Origin: Hallerella sp964397425
GTDB lineage: Bacteria > Fibrobacterota > Fibrobacteria > Fibrobacterales > Fibrobacteraceae
Direction: 5' to 3'
Assembly (NCBI GenBank): GCA_964397425.1
Contig: CAYNID010000004.1
Coordinates: 1-64,000 of the forward strand
DNA: 64,000 nucleotides
The position numbers were made by a program, and so were the translations under genes. This document shows, in pieces, positions 44,686 to 53,840 of the stretch; within the stretch, counting starts at the first letter, position 1; each line of letters begins with the position of its first letter. The notes under the pieces were generated by a model. The model saw only the letters and a list, made by a program, of their open reading frames with translations, was not told the DNA's origin and made no database searches.

Positions 44686-46077
44686 TCAACCCACCATGAT
44701 ATCTTCTTCCGCATACCAAACTCCGCCATCCCGTTTTTTCACCACTGCAGAGATCAGGAACAGCGCGCCCATGCGTCCGACAAACATAAAAATACAAAGA
44801 AAGGCTTTTCCAAATGCGGAAAGTTCTGGGGTCATTCCCAAAGAAAGCCCACACGTGGAAAGCGCGCTGACCACTTCAAAAAATACCCGGACAAAATGCG
44901 ACTGCGAACTTCCGATGGCTCCCCCCGGAAATTCCGTAAAAAGCAGAACGAGAGTGCCGAGCAACGCGAGGAGAATGTAAACGATAAAAATCCGGACAGC
45001 CTTGTCCACAGTCTCTTCGGGAATCGTCCGTCCCATCACCTGCGTTTTTTCACGCCCACGCAAACGGTTGAATCCGAGCAGGGCAATCACCGCCGCCGTC
45101 GTCGTTTTCAATCCACCGCCACAACTTCCGGGGCTCGCTCCGATGAACATGGCCGCAATAATAATGATGACGCTTGTTTCCCGCAACGTCAAAGGATTTA
45201 TCGTGTTGAAGCCCGCCGTCCGGGATGAAAGCGCGACAAAAGCAGACGAGAGCAATTTTTCCGCCCAATTCTGCCCATCAAACGCGCCATTCCATTCGAT
45301 GGCCAAAACGCTGAACATTTCGACAAGTACAATGACAAGGGTCGCAATCAAAGCGATTTTCGTGTGCAGGGAAATTTTTTGAATCGTTTTCGTTTTGAAA
45401 TCAAACAGATTCTTGATTTCGGACATGGATAGGAACCCGAGACCGCCCGAAAGGACAAGCAGAATGATAACCAGGCAAACGACGGGATTGAACTGAAAAT
45501 CCATCAAAGAATTGCCGAAAGGCGAAAATCCCGCATTGCAAAAGGCGCTGACCGCATGAAACGCCGAATAGAGAATGCGTTCGTCCAACGGCAAATGCCC
45601 AAATTGCGAAAAAAGGGCAGACATTCCCAAACCTTCCAGCACAATTGTAAACGGCAACACCGCCGAAAGAATCTTTTTCGGTTCAATATTCCCTTCAGAA
45701 GCAAATCCGGACTTGAAAAGGGTCTGCTGGTTGAATCCGGGCTTCATCCCCGAAAGGAGCAATATGGCGGTAGAAAACGTCATGATGCCCAGCCCGCCAA
45801 TCTGAATGAGGACCATCAAAATCCAGAGGCCCACATGCGAAAAAGTGGAACCGATGTCCACCGTGGCCAGTCCTGTAACGCAAACCGCAGAGGTCGCCGT
45901 AAAGAAGGCGTCCAAAATGGAAATTTCTTTTTGCAGCGAAAAGGGGCAACACAACAGTATCGTTCCGACGCCAATCAACACCGCATAGCTTTTGATGAGG
46001 AAAAGCATCGGATTTTTGCCGGGTTTCCGGAAAGTCGAGATAGAACTCGGAATATCCTTATAGCGGGAGAGTAGCAT
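44686..46077 (-). CDS. ktrB: Potassium transporter membrane subunit (KtrB/TrkH type)
   Basis: A 463-aa protein with about ten hydrophobic segments and four half-loops including TSAVCVTGLATVD, SAFCNAGFS, SSRTAGFNT and SALSTCGLS, the TrkH/KtrB selectivity elements. It imports K+ with KtrA. SD AGGA before the ATG. Divergent from the BASS-type gene (33-bp gap). Confidence 0.9.
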   Translation of the reverse strand: MLLSRYKDIPSSISTFRKPGKNPMLFLIKSYAVLIGVGTILLCCPFSLQKEISILDAFFTATSAVCVTGLATVDIGSTFSHVGLWILMVLIQIGGLGIMTFSTAILLLSGMKPGFNQQTLFKSGFASEGNIEPKKILSAVLPFTIVLEGLGMSALFSQFGHLPLDERILYSAFHAVSAFCNAGFSPFGNSLMDFQFNPVVCLVIILLVLSGGLGFLSMSEIKNLFDFKTKTIQKISLHTKIALIATLVIVLVEMFSVLAIEWNGAFDGQNWAEKLLSSAFVALSSRTAGFNTINPLTLRETSVIIIIAAMFIGASPGSCGGGLKTTTAAVIALLGFNRLRGREKTQVMGRTIPEETVDKAVRIFIVYILLALLGTLVLLFTEFPGGAIGSSQSHFVRVFFEVVSALSTCGLSLGMTPELSAFGKAFLCIFMFVGRMGALFLISAVVKKRDGGVWYAEEDIMVG

Positions 46078-46110
46078 TGTTCCTGCAAATTTATTAACTT
46101 TTGCCGCGCC

Positions 46111-47067
46111 ATGTCAAAATTACGCTCCTTTTTGATGATTGCGGCGATTGTCTCGGGAATCCTTTTCCCCCAAGCCCACATACTATCTCCACTGATGCCT
46201 TTTTGCATCGGACTCATGATGGCCCTGACTTTCATCTCGAAAGTCCCCCCTCAAAAACACGGTTACACCTTCAAAATTGAAATGCGCGCCTTTTTGACAG
46301 GCGTTCTCCTTTGCGGAGTTTTGCTCGGAATTGAAAAAGTTTTCGGACTTTCCCGCTCCATCGTATTGGGCGGCATGTTGATTTGCCTTTGCCCTCCGGC
46401 GAATTCAGCCCCCGTCATGACAAAAATTCTGGGCGGAAACCCCATCCTCGCACTCAAGATTTTTTTGGTCGGCAGCATTTTCGCCTGTTTTTCCATTCCG
46501 CTGATTTTCGGCTATTTCTGTCCTCCGACACCGGGCATGGAACACCTTGAATTCTGGAAATTTTCCAAGACGATTTTCAATTCCATCCAGCCCATCATCA
46601 CCATTCCCCTTTCCATTGCGCTGGGATTGCGGAGTTTTTACCCCGAAGTCGCCGATAAAATCACAAAGCTTCAAAAATACACGATGTTCATCTGGATTTT
46701 CAACGTTTTCGTATTGATTTCCAGAGCGAGTCACGATGTCCGGGCCATGGGAGTTCAAAAACTGTGGGAAGCCGGGGACTTTCAAGCGACCGCGCTACTG
46801 TCTTTGAGCCTTTGCGTGTTGCTGTTCTTTCTCGGCTGGCTCTGCGAACGAAAATCTCACCCGGCCGAAGGTTCCCAAAGCATGGGACAAAAAAATACGA
46901 TGCTCGTCATTTGGATAGCCCAGCTTTACGCAGGTCCTATCGCCGCCCTGTGCCCGACTTTTTACGTCATTTGGCAAAACCTCGTCCTGAGCTGGATGAG
47001 CCGCGGAAAGAAAAAATCCTCCGGCGAAAACAAGGTTCAAGCTTCCGAAACGCAGATTCAAAAATAA
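46111..47067 (+). CDS. BASS-type (bile acid:Na+ symporter-like) membrane transporter
   Basis: A 318-aa protein with about nine to ten hydrophobic segments. LGGMLICLCPPANSAPVMTK lies in the position of the first discontinuous helix of the BASS/arsenite-transporter fold, and family-typical PFCIGLMMALTF appears near the start. The substrate is unknown; organic acids, pantoate or glycolate types are possible. The C-terminal ~20 residues are charged. A bidirectional terminator follows. Confidence 0.65.
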   Translation: MSKLRSFLMIAAIVSGILFPQAHILSPLMPFCIGLMMALTFISKVPPQKHGYTFKIEMRAFLTGVLLCGVLLGIEKVFGLSRSIVLGGMLICLCPPANSAPVMTKILGGNPILALKIFLVGSIFACFSIPLIFGYFCPPTPGMEHLEFWKFSKTIFNSIQPIITIPLSIALGLRSFYPEVADKITKLQKYTMFIWIFNVFVLISRASHDVRAMGVQKLWEAGDFQATALLSLSLCVLLFFLGWLCERKSHPAEGSQSMGQKNTMLVIWIAQLYAGPIAALCPTFYVIWQNLVLSWMSRGKKKSSGENKVQASETQIQK

Positions 47068-47175
47068 AGTCCCGGAAAAGTCAACTTTTCCCAGACCATC
47101 TTCTGCATAGGAACGTTTTTAAGCTTTCCGGCGAGAAGTTCACGCTTTTGAAAACTTCCCCGCCCCATATTGCAA

Positions 47176-47203
47176 AAAATCCAGTCCTTTCGGACTGGAT
47201 TTT
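47176..47203. terminator. Bidirectional terminator between BASS gene and oppF
   Basis: AAAATCCAGTCC (47176-47187) pairs with GGACTGGATTTT (47192-47203) around a TTTC loop, with T-runs in both directions. The genes converge here. Confidence 0.88.
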
Positions 47204-47212
47204 CATTTTCAA

Positions 47213-48043
47213 TTAAACCGTTGCATTCTTTGCTTTGCGCGCCAAATGACTGTTCGGAATCCATTCCCTCTTGTTGACGTCGGGAATATCATCGAGCAAT
47301 TTGAGCGTCGTCGGTTCCGTTGTGTGTCCGAGAACTTCGTCCGGAGTTCCCTGGTTCACAATTTCACCATCATGCATAATGAAAATGCGGTCACTCACGT
47401 AGTTTGCAAGGCTGATATCGTGCGTGATGAACACAACCGTCATGTTGAGTTCTTTCTTGATTTTCATCAAGTAATCCAAAATGCCGGCACGGACGTGCGC
47501 GTCGACCATGGAAGTCGGTTCATCGGCTATCAAAACTTTGGGACGCAGGGCGAATGCACGGGCAATCAGCATCCGCTGCATTTGGCCGCCCGAAAGTTCA
47601 AACGGATACTTTTCTTTAATTTCATCCGGTTCCATGTTCACCGCCCGAAGACCCGCATCCACCCGCTTCGCGAATTCTTCGTGGCTGGGGCGCGGATTCA
47701 AAATAAAGCGGGCATCTTCAAGTTGGGAACGGATTGAAAAGAACTGATTAAAGCAGCTGAACGGATCCTGGAAAATCGACTGGACTTCGTTCCAATGCTT
47801 TTGCGTATTTTCAATCGGCTTCCCGTAATAAGTGAAGACTCCGGAAGTGGGCGGATAAAGACCGAGCATCATCTTGGCAAGGACAGACTTGCCGCAGCCC
47901 GAACTGCCGACAATCGAAACGAAATCGCCATCGTAAACATCAAAAGATGCGTTTTTGACAGCCACTTTCAAATGTTTTCCGGCGTTAAAAGATTTCGTAA
48001 TGTTTTCGGCGTGGAAGACAACAGCCTTATTTTCATTTGACAT
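47213..48043 (-). CDS. oppF: Opp/Dpp-type ABC importer ATPase 2
   Basis: A 276-aa protein with Walker A GSSGCGKS, signature LSGGQMQRM, Walker B VLIADEPTSM and the His-switch FITHD. Last gene of an A-B-C-D-F operon; it overlaps the upstream ATPase gene by 11 bp. It powers uptake with the other ATPase as a heterodimer. Confidence 0.9.
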   Translation of the reverse strand: MSNENKAVVFHAENITKSFNAGKHLKVAVKNASFDVYDGDFVSIVGSSGCGKSVLAKMMLGLYPPTSGVFTYYGKPIENTQKHWNEVQSIFQDPFSCFNQFFSIRSQLEDARFILNPRPSHEEFAKRVDAGLRAVNMEPDEIKEKYPFELSGGQMQRMLIARAFALRPKVLIADEPTSMVDAHVRAGILDYLMKIKKELNMTVVFITHDISLANYVSDRIFIMHDGEIVNQGTPDEVLGHTTEPTTLKLLDDIPDVNKREWIPNSHLARKAKNATV

Positions 48044-48851
48044 AATCGCACCTCACCATGGCTTTCATCAACATCTTCGTGTAATCATGTTGCGGATCCT
48101 TCACAATTTGTTCCGAAGTACCGCGTTCTACAAACTGTCCCTTGTACATAATCGCAATGTCATCTGCGACATGGTAAAGCAGCGGAAGTTCGTGGGTGAT
48201 AAAAATCATCGAAGAGAAAATTCCCTTGTTCAGCAAATCGAAAATCATCGTAATGACTTCTTTCTGCGTGCTCACGTCAAGAGCCGATGTCGGTTCGTCG
48301 GCAATCACGATTTCCGGATTCAAAAGAGTCGAAATGCCAATGACGGAACGTTGGCGTTCTCCGGCAGTCAACTGAATGGGGAACGAGTTCAAAATGCGGT
48401 CCGTTTCCATGCCCAGTTCGTCAAAACGGTCATGGATGCGGTCGCGGATTTCTGAACGGGAAAGCCTTTGACCCGTTTTCTGGTGCGCGCGGAACACGTC
48501 TGCGGCAGAATCCTTGATTTTGCGCACAGGGTTCAACGTATTGAAAGCGCCCTGCGGAATCATGGAAATTTTCTGCGCCAAAACATTCGAACGAATGTCT
48601 TCTTCGCTGCGGTGCATCACGGATTCTCCGTTGATGCGGACATCGCCGCTTGTCACATGGAGCGGAGGAATGCACATTCCCATGAGCCCGCTCACCAACG
48701 TGGACTTGCCGCAGCCCGATTCACCGGCGATACCCAGCACTTCGCCTTTGGACACGGTGAAAGACACGTCCTTCACCGCTTGGAACTTTTCTCCAAATCG
48801 GCTCAAATAGTGGAGGCTGAGATGATCGACTTCAAGAACAATATCAGACAT
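48033..48851 (-). CDS. oppD: Opp/Dpp-type ABC importer ATPase 1
   Basis: A 272-aa protein with Walker A GESGCGKSTL, signature LTAGERQRSV (a variant of LSGGQ), Walker B IVIADEPTSALD and the His-switch FITHE. Starts 11 bp after the permease gene. The signature variant is notable but compatible with function in a heterodimer with OppF. Confidence 0.9.
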   Translation of the reverse strand: MSDIVLEVDHLSLHYLSRFGEKFQAVKDVSFTVSKGEVLGIAGESGCGKSTLVSGLMGMCIPPLHVTSGDVRINGESVMHRSEEDIRSNVLAQKISMIPQGAFNTLNPVRKIKDSAADVFRAHQKTGQRLSRSEIRDRIHDRFDELGMETDRILNSFPIQLTAGERQRSVIGISTLLNPEIVIADEPTSALDVSTQKEVITMIFDLLNKGIFSSMIFITHELPLLYHVADDIAIMYKGQFVERGTSEQIVKDPQHDYTKMLMKAMVRCDYVK

Positions 48852-48862
48852 TTTTACACCTC

Positions 48863-49735
48863 TTATTTGCGCAGACGCGGGTTGAACACGCCTTCCATCG
48901 ACGTATTGATAAGATACAGGGCGAACACGGTGAGCGTCACAATGATAGTGGCCGGGAGGAACGCAATCCAGATACTGTCGGAAAGTGCGCCGTTATCCTT
49001 CGCCTGGTTCAAAATGATACCGAGCGATGTGGAATCCAGAGGACCGAGACCGATCATGGAAATCGAAGCTTCCGAAAGAATGCCCGAAGACACTTGCATG
49101 ATGAACACCATGAACACATAAGAAAGCAGATACGGGAGAACGTGCTTGAAGAGAATCTTCAAAGAACCGTCACCGTTCATCTTCGCCAAGGCGATGTGAT
49201 CACGGCTGCGGAGGGAAGATGCCTGGGCGCGGACAGAACGCGCGGACCAGCTCCAAGACGTAAGTCCGATAATCAACCCGATAAGCGTCAAAGAACGTCC
49301 GTCTTTCACGGCAGAGCTGATGAGGACGAGGATCACGAATTGCGGGATGACGATGAAAAGGTTCGTTCCCACGTTCAAGAGTTCATCAATCCAACCACCG
49401 CGGAATCCGCCGAACAAGCCGATGAATACGCCGATGGTCGTAGCGATGATACCAGAAATGAGTCCCACATAAAGCGAAGAACGGAGACCGGCAATCAGAA
49501 GCGACACATAGTCGCGGCCAAGGTGGTCTGTTCCCAAAAGATGGTACTGTGCGCCTTCTTTCACCGGTTCAAACAGATTCGAAGGAGCATAGGGTCCAGC
49601 GATAATGTCGCGGGCGTGGGTGTCCACCGGGTAAACCAGCGGGCCAATCAAAGCGATCAAAATCGTGATGACAAACACCGAAATTCCAAAAACGAACATC
49701 GGAGATTTCAGAAGGTTCTTAAGCAGTTTTGCCAT
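48863..49735 (-). CDS. oppC: Opp/Dpp-type ABC importer permease 2
   Basis: A 290-aa protein, six transmembrane helices, N-terminal OppC pattern (SPMFVFGISVFVITILIALI), LLGTDHLGRDYVSLLI typical for DppC/OppC, and an EAA-like loop (RSRDHIALAKMNGDGSLKIL). It starts 2 bp after oppB ends. Complete. Confidence 0.9.
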   Translation of the reverse strand: MAKLLKNLLKSPMFVFGISVFVITILIALIGPLVYPVDTHARDIIAGPYAPSNLFEPVKEGAQYHLLGTDHLGRDYVSLLIAGLRSSLYVGLISGIIATTIGVFIGLFGGFRGGWIDELLNVGTNLFIVIPQFVILVLISSAVKDGRSLTLIGLIIGLTSWSWSARSVRAQASSLRSRDHIALAKMNGDGSLKILFKHVLPYLLSYVFMVFIMQVSSGILSEASISMIGLGPLDSTSLGIILNQAKDNGALSDSIWIAFLPATIIVTLTVFALYLINTSMEGVFNPRLRK

Positions 49736-49737
49736 AA

Positions 49738-50943
49738 TTACTTACCTCCCATTTGAAGACCGGCTTTCACGCGCGGGTCAAAAATGGCGATCAAAATATC
49801 GACAAGGAAGTTCGCCACGAGGACGCACGTCGAAATCATCAAGGTGCAGCCTTGAATCGTCGCATAGTCATTTTGCTGAATCGCGGTGAGCATCGCCATG
49901 CCAAGTCCCGGATAAGAGAAGATCATTTCGGTGATCAGGGCACCGCCGACCATCGCACCCAGTGATTGGGCAAGACCGGTCAATTGCGGAAGCATTGCAT
50001 TGCGGAACACGTAGCTGATAATCTTGCCTTCGCGGAGACCGAGCCACTTCGCGTATTTCATATAGTCCGTTCCCAGTTCATAAATCGCCATGGAGCGCAT
50101 ACCCGTCGCCTGTCCAGAAAGAAGAATCGGGAAGCAGGAGAAGAACGGGAGAACGTAATACCACGCAACGCTCTTGATGCAAGTCCAGGAGAACGTCAAC
50201 TGCGGAATGTCCGAGCTGTAAGCGCCCACCGCCGGGAACCAGCCGAGCGTAATCGAGAAGAGGGCGACAAGCAGCATACCAAAGACAAAGTAAGGAATGC
50301 CGTTCAAGAACATGGCCACCGGGAAGAACACCTTGTCAAAGATGCCACGCTTGTAAGCGGCGAACGCACCGAGGAGGTTTCCAAAAATCCAGCCGAGAAT
50401 AATCGTCGGGGCCTGGATGAGAAGCGTCCACGGAAGCGACTTCTTGATGATGTTTATCACCGGCTCGTTGTTTTGATAAGAAAGTCCCAAATCGCCGTGG
50501 AACACGTTCACAATATACCGGAAAAATTGCGTCAAAGCGGATGTGAGTTTCGGATCCTTGTTCATCACAGGGACTTCACTCCACGACGTATCCACCCGGG
50601 AAAGCACCTGGTTTCCGAGAGAATCCTTGGCGAAGACGGAATCCAATTTCGCCACTTTTTCGAACAGAGGTTTTCCTGTAACGGAATCGACCGCCTGTTC
50701 ATAAACCGGATTGCCATCGGCATCTGTTTCGGCCATGCCGAAAGACACCAAAAGTTCAGCCTTCTTCTGTTGGGCTTCTGTCGGGGTCAAACCTTTACCG
50801 GCTTGCCCCATGATGATGTCAACAGGATTATTATCGCCCAGACGCGGCAAGGCGAAGTTCAAAGCCACTGCAAAGACGAAGGTCAGGATATACCAGAACC
50901 CTTTTTGCAGGACGTATCTTAGCATCGGATATTGTTTCAACAT
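49738..50943 (-). CDS. oppB: Opp/Dpp-type ABC importer permease 1
   Basis: A 401-aa protein with six transmembrane helices and an EAA loop (GTDYMKYAKWLGLREGKI). It is longer than most OppB proteins because about 100 extra, mostly hydrophilic residues lie between TM1 and the conserved HGDLGLSYQ segment, probably in the periplasm. The insert contains Asp-rich phrases but no domain I recognise; it could contact the binding protein. Confidence 0.9.
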   Translation of the reverse strand: MLKQYPMLRYVLQKGFWYILTFVFAVALNFALPRLGDNNPVDIIMGQAGKGLTPTEAQQKKAELLVSFGMAETDADGNPVYEQAVDSVTGKPLFEKVAKLDSVFAKDSLGNQVLSRVDTSWSEVPVMNKDPKLTSALTQFFRYIVNVFHGDLGLSYQNNEPVINIIKKSLPWTLLIQAPTIILGWIFGNLLGAFAAYKRGIFDKVFFPVAMFLNGIPYFVFGMLLVALFSITLGWFPAVGAYSSDIPQLTFSWTCIKSVAWYYVLPFFSCFPILLSGQATGMRSMAIYELGTDYMKYAKWLGLREGKIISYVFRNAMLPQLTGLAQSLGAMVGGALITEMIFSYPGLGMAMLTAIQQNDYATIQGCTLMISTCVLVANFLVDILIAIFDPRVKAGLQMGGK

Positions 50944-50953
50944 ATTTTAGTTC

Positions 50954-52789
50954 CTAATCCTTGTCGTTTGCAAGCTTTAAGTTCCAGAGGATATTGGTGC
51001 CCGAAGCCACCCACGGGAGCTGAGCCGGCGCATAGGCGTTTGCAGAATCCGGCCAATTCGTCCAGACACGGGTGCTGAATTCATAGAATTGCTCTGGCAG
51101 ATAGACAAGCGGAATGGAAGGTTGGTCTTCCATGAAAATTTGGTTCAAACGACGGTAAGAATTTGCAATTTCCACCGTATCCGTCATCAGCGGAATCGCG
51201 GAAAGGAGCGAGTCCACTTCGGCGCGGTATTCCGGGGTTCCCGGTTTGTTGTAACGGCCAATGTTCACACCGGCCCAGGCGCCAATCGGCTGCCAGTTGT
51301 TGGAAGCCATGATTTCGTTGAAACGGCTCCACGGAAGGGACGGCGTCACGTCTGCGACAGGCTTGTGCATCACGAGGTCGAAATTTCCCTGTCCCATCGC
51401 CGGCCAATAAGAACCGCCATCGACAAAGCCTTCGCGGATATCGATGCCCGCTTTGCGCATTCCGTCAACGGCAATGTTGACCATCGCTTCCCAGTCCGTC
51501 CAGCCGTTCGGGCTGGTGATGAAAATCGTCGGCAATTTCTTGCCCGAAGCGTCTTCCATGTGATCCAGAGTTCCATCTTCATTGAAAACAGACTTGATGC
51601 CCGCTTCGGCCAACAGCTTCTGCACGGCGGCAAGGCGTTCTTCATTGTTGTTAATCTGGAGGTTGACACCGTATTTATCCAAATCTTCTTCGACAATGTA
51701 CTTGCCTTCCAAATCCGTCGGCATGATAAGGCCCGGTTTCAACGTGGACGTGTAATTGGAAACGGCAAATTGGCGCAAGGCGTTGTAATCAATCGCCGTA
51801 GCCAACGCGCGGCGGAAACGCTTGTCGTCAAGCGGTTTTTTGGTCGTATTCACCACAAGCATCGGCATGGCACCGGGGCGGAAATAAGGCGGCGCACTGA
51901 ACCACGTGTGGACGCCCGCCGAAGCCTTGCGTTCGATACGCGGAATAAAGCTTTGGGAAGCGTCGAGGTTGCCCTCGCGCATGGCGATGGTGTTGTGTTC
52001 GTTATTCTTGTAAATCGGATGGACAATATACTTGGGCGCGGGGAGTTTTCCTCCGTGCAACGCGGCGTTGCCCCAATAATCGTCACGACGTTCCAAAATG
52101 ATTTTGTTCGGGTCCGCAGAACGGAGCGTATAAGGCCCAGAAACAACGGGCGACTTATCCATCAGGAGTTTCTTGGTTTCGTCAAGGCCCTTTTCCTTGA
52201 TCATCGGTTCAAAGACATGGGAAGGCGCAATGCGGGTCGCCTGCAACAAGTCGCGGAGAGTCAGCGGGTTGTTGCGTTTATCCTTGGCGACAATGAACGA
52301 AAGGCGTTCCATTGCACCCGTTTCTGTTTTAATCGTATCCACGTGGATCGCGGCGATTTCTTCTTTGGAATTGATGGTTCCGCGTTGGAACATGAACGTG
52401 ATATCCGTCGATGTGACCGGCTTGCCATCGCTCCATTTGGCGGCGGGATTCAAATCGACAACCACACTGTCATTATTCGAAAGTTCTTCAACAAGAGTAC
52501 CGAGCAACGGTTCGATCTTACCGGTGAGAGAATTGTAAACAATCAACGGTTCATACATCAAGTTGAAACGTCCGCCAACCGGCCATGAAGCCGCCCAGCT
52601 TTCCGCCAACGGATTGAACGAACCCGGAGCCTGAGTCTGCTGCCCCGATAGATAAAGGGTTTCTTGACGCGGCAAGGAGCCTCCCGCCAATGCATCACTG
52701 GAAGAAGCGTCTCCACCGCACCCAGTGAATAAAGAACCCGTAGCCGAAAGCACGAGCGCCATCCGGGCAACCGTTTTCAAATAATTCAT
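50954..52789 (-). CDS. oppA: Family-5 extracellular solute-binding lipoprotein
   Basis: A 611-aa protein. Lipoprotein signal with lipobox FTGC near residue 24, then the SBP_bac_5 fold (AAKWSDGKPVTSTDITFMF, the DGKPVT...D signature). It captures ligand for the OppBCDF complex. Family members bind oligopeptides, dipeptides, nickel or, in some cellulolytic bacteria, cello-oligosaccharides. The cellulase-rich setting makes oligosaccharides possible but not shown. First gene of the operon, divergent from argB. Confidence 0.85.
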   Translation of the reverse strand: MNYLKTVARMALVLSATGSLFTGCGGDASSSDALAGGSLPRQETLYLSGQQTQAPGSFNPLAESWAASWPVGGRFNLMYEPLIVYNSLTGKIEPLLGTLVEELSNNDSVVVDLNPAAKWSDGKPVTSTDITFMFQRGTINSKEEIAAIHVDTIKTETGAMERLSFIVAKDKRNNPLTLRDLLQATRIAPSHVFEPMIKEKGLDETKKLLMDKSPVVSGPYTLRSADPNKIILERRDDYWGNAALHGGKLPAPKYIVHPIYKNNEHNTIAMREGNLDASQSFIPRIERKASAGVHTWFSAPPYFRPGAMPMLVVNTTKKPLDDKRFRRALATAIDYNALRQFAVSNYTSTLKPGLIMPTDLEGKYIVEEDLDKYGVNLQINNNEERLAAVQKLLAEAGIKSVFNEDGTLDHMEDASGKKLPTIFITSPNGWTDWEAMVNIAVDGMRKAGIDIREGFVDGGSYWPAMGQGNFDLVMHKPVADVTPSLPWSRFNEIMASNNWQPIGAWAGVNIGRYNKPGTPEYRAEVDSLLSAIPLMTDTVEIANSYRRLNQIFMEDQPSIPLVYLPEQFYEFSTRVWTNWPDSANAYAPAQLPWVASGTNILWNLKLANDKD

Positions 52790-53063
52790 CTATAATCCTC
52801 TTGATGTTTCTGCACAAGAAAGTCCAGTTTAAACTTGACAGGCATAATTTACATTTGTTTTGGAATAATGCAGAGTCTGTAAATTTTTTTAATCTTTATT
52901 TTTCCCCATCCGGCCCAGCTAGATTGACTTTTGTAAACATCCATAAACATTCAACCCTGAATTTTCACAGGAATCCAGCAGAAGAGGGAATCCCACAGTC
53001 AAATTCACCCATTCGGAATAAAATAGGTAAATTTGTTTCCACATTTGAAAAGGTTCGTTGACA
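52790..53063. other. Divergent spacer between oppA and argB
   Basis: AT-rich, no gene. A TTGACA-like box on the plus strand is at about 52838-52843, but no -10 at good spacing was found. It must hold the two divergent promoters. No operator repeat noticed. Confidence 0.4.
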
Positions 53064-53840
53064 ATGAAAAAAGTCGTCATCAAAATCGGTGGCAGCCTCG
53101 CAATTGACGAAGCGAAGTTGCAAAACTTTACCCAAGGCATCGCCAAACTCGCTGCCGAAGACTTTTTGGTGGCCGTCGTACACGGTGGCGGAAAAGATAT
53201 CAACGAAAATATCGCCCTGCTTGCCGAAGAACCCCGCTTTATCGAAGGCCTGCGCGTAACCACCCCGAACATCATGAAAATGGTCGAAATGACCCTTTCC
53301 GGGCATGTGAACAAAAAACTTGTACGGATGCTCGAAAACGCTGGCGCGCCGGCAATCGGCATCTCCGGCATCGACGGAAAACTGTTCGAAGCGAAAAAAA
53401 GGAACTGCGGCAAAGACTTGGGACTTGTCGGCGACATATGCCGCGTCAACCCCAAAATCGTCAAAGACTTGTGGACGACAGGCTGGCTCCCCGTCGTGAG
53501 CCCCATCTCCATCGGTAACGGTTCCGCATGGAACGTCAATGCGGACACCGCCGCCTCGGAACTGGCCATCGCCCTGAATGCCGACAAATTTTTGCTCATC
53601 AGCGACGTTCCCGGCGTTTTGGACAAGCAAAAAGAAGTCGTTTCCCAATTAGACGCCGCCAAAGCGGAAGCCTTGATTGCCGACGGCACCATCGCCGGCG
53701 GCATGATTCCCAAAGTACGGGAAAGCTTAAAGGCCCTCGACCGCGGTTTGGGAGAAATTCACATTTTGGGATGGAAAGACGCCGACACGTTTGTCAAACA
53801 AGTGAAAGGAGAATTGAATTATGGAACCATCCTCGCTTAA
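53064..53840 (+). CDS. argB: Acetylglutamate kinase
   Basis: 258 aa from ATG 53064. Amino-acid-kinase fold: KIGGSLAIDE at the N-terminus, VHGGGKDINE, the NVNADTAASELA substrate-binding stretch, and DVPGVLD. Second step of arginine (ornithine) synthesis. Its 3' end overlaps argD by 20 bp, so the two are translated together. Other arg genes are not in the window. Confidence 0.93.
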   Translation: MKKVVIKIGGSLAIDEAKLQNFTQGIAKLAAEDFLVAVVHGGGKDINENIALLAEEPRFIEGLRVTTPNIMKMVEMTLSGHVNKKLVRMLENAGAPAIGISGIDGKLFEAKKRNCGKDLGLVGDICRVNPKIVKDLWTTGWLPVVSPISIGNGSAWNVNADTAASELAIALNADKFLLISDVPGVLDKQKEVVSQLDAAKAEALIADGTIAGGMIPKVRESLKALDRGLGEIHILGWKDADTFVKQVKGELNYGTILA

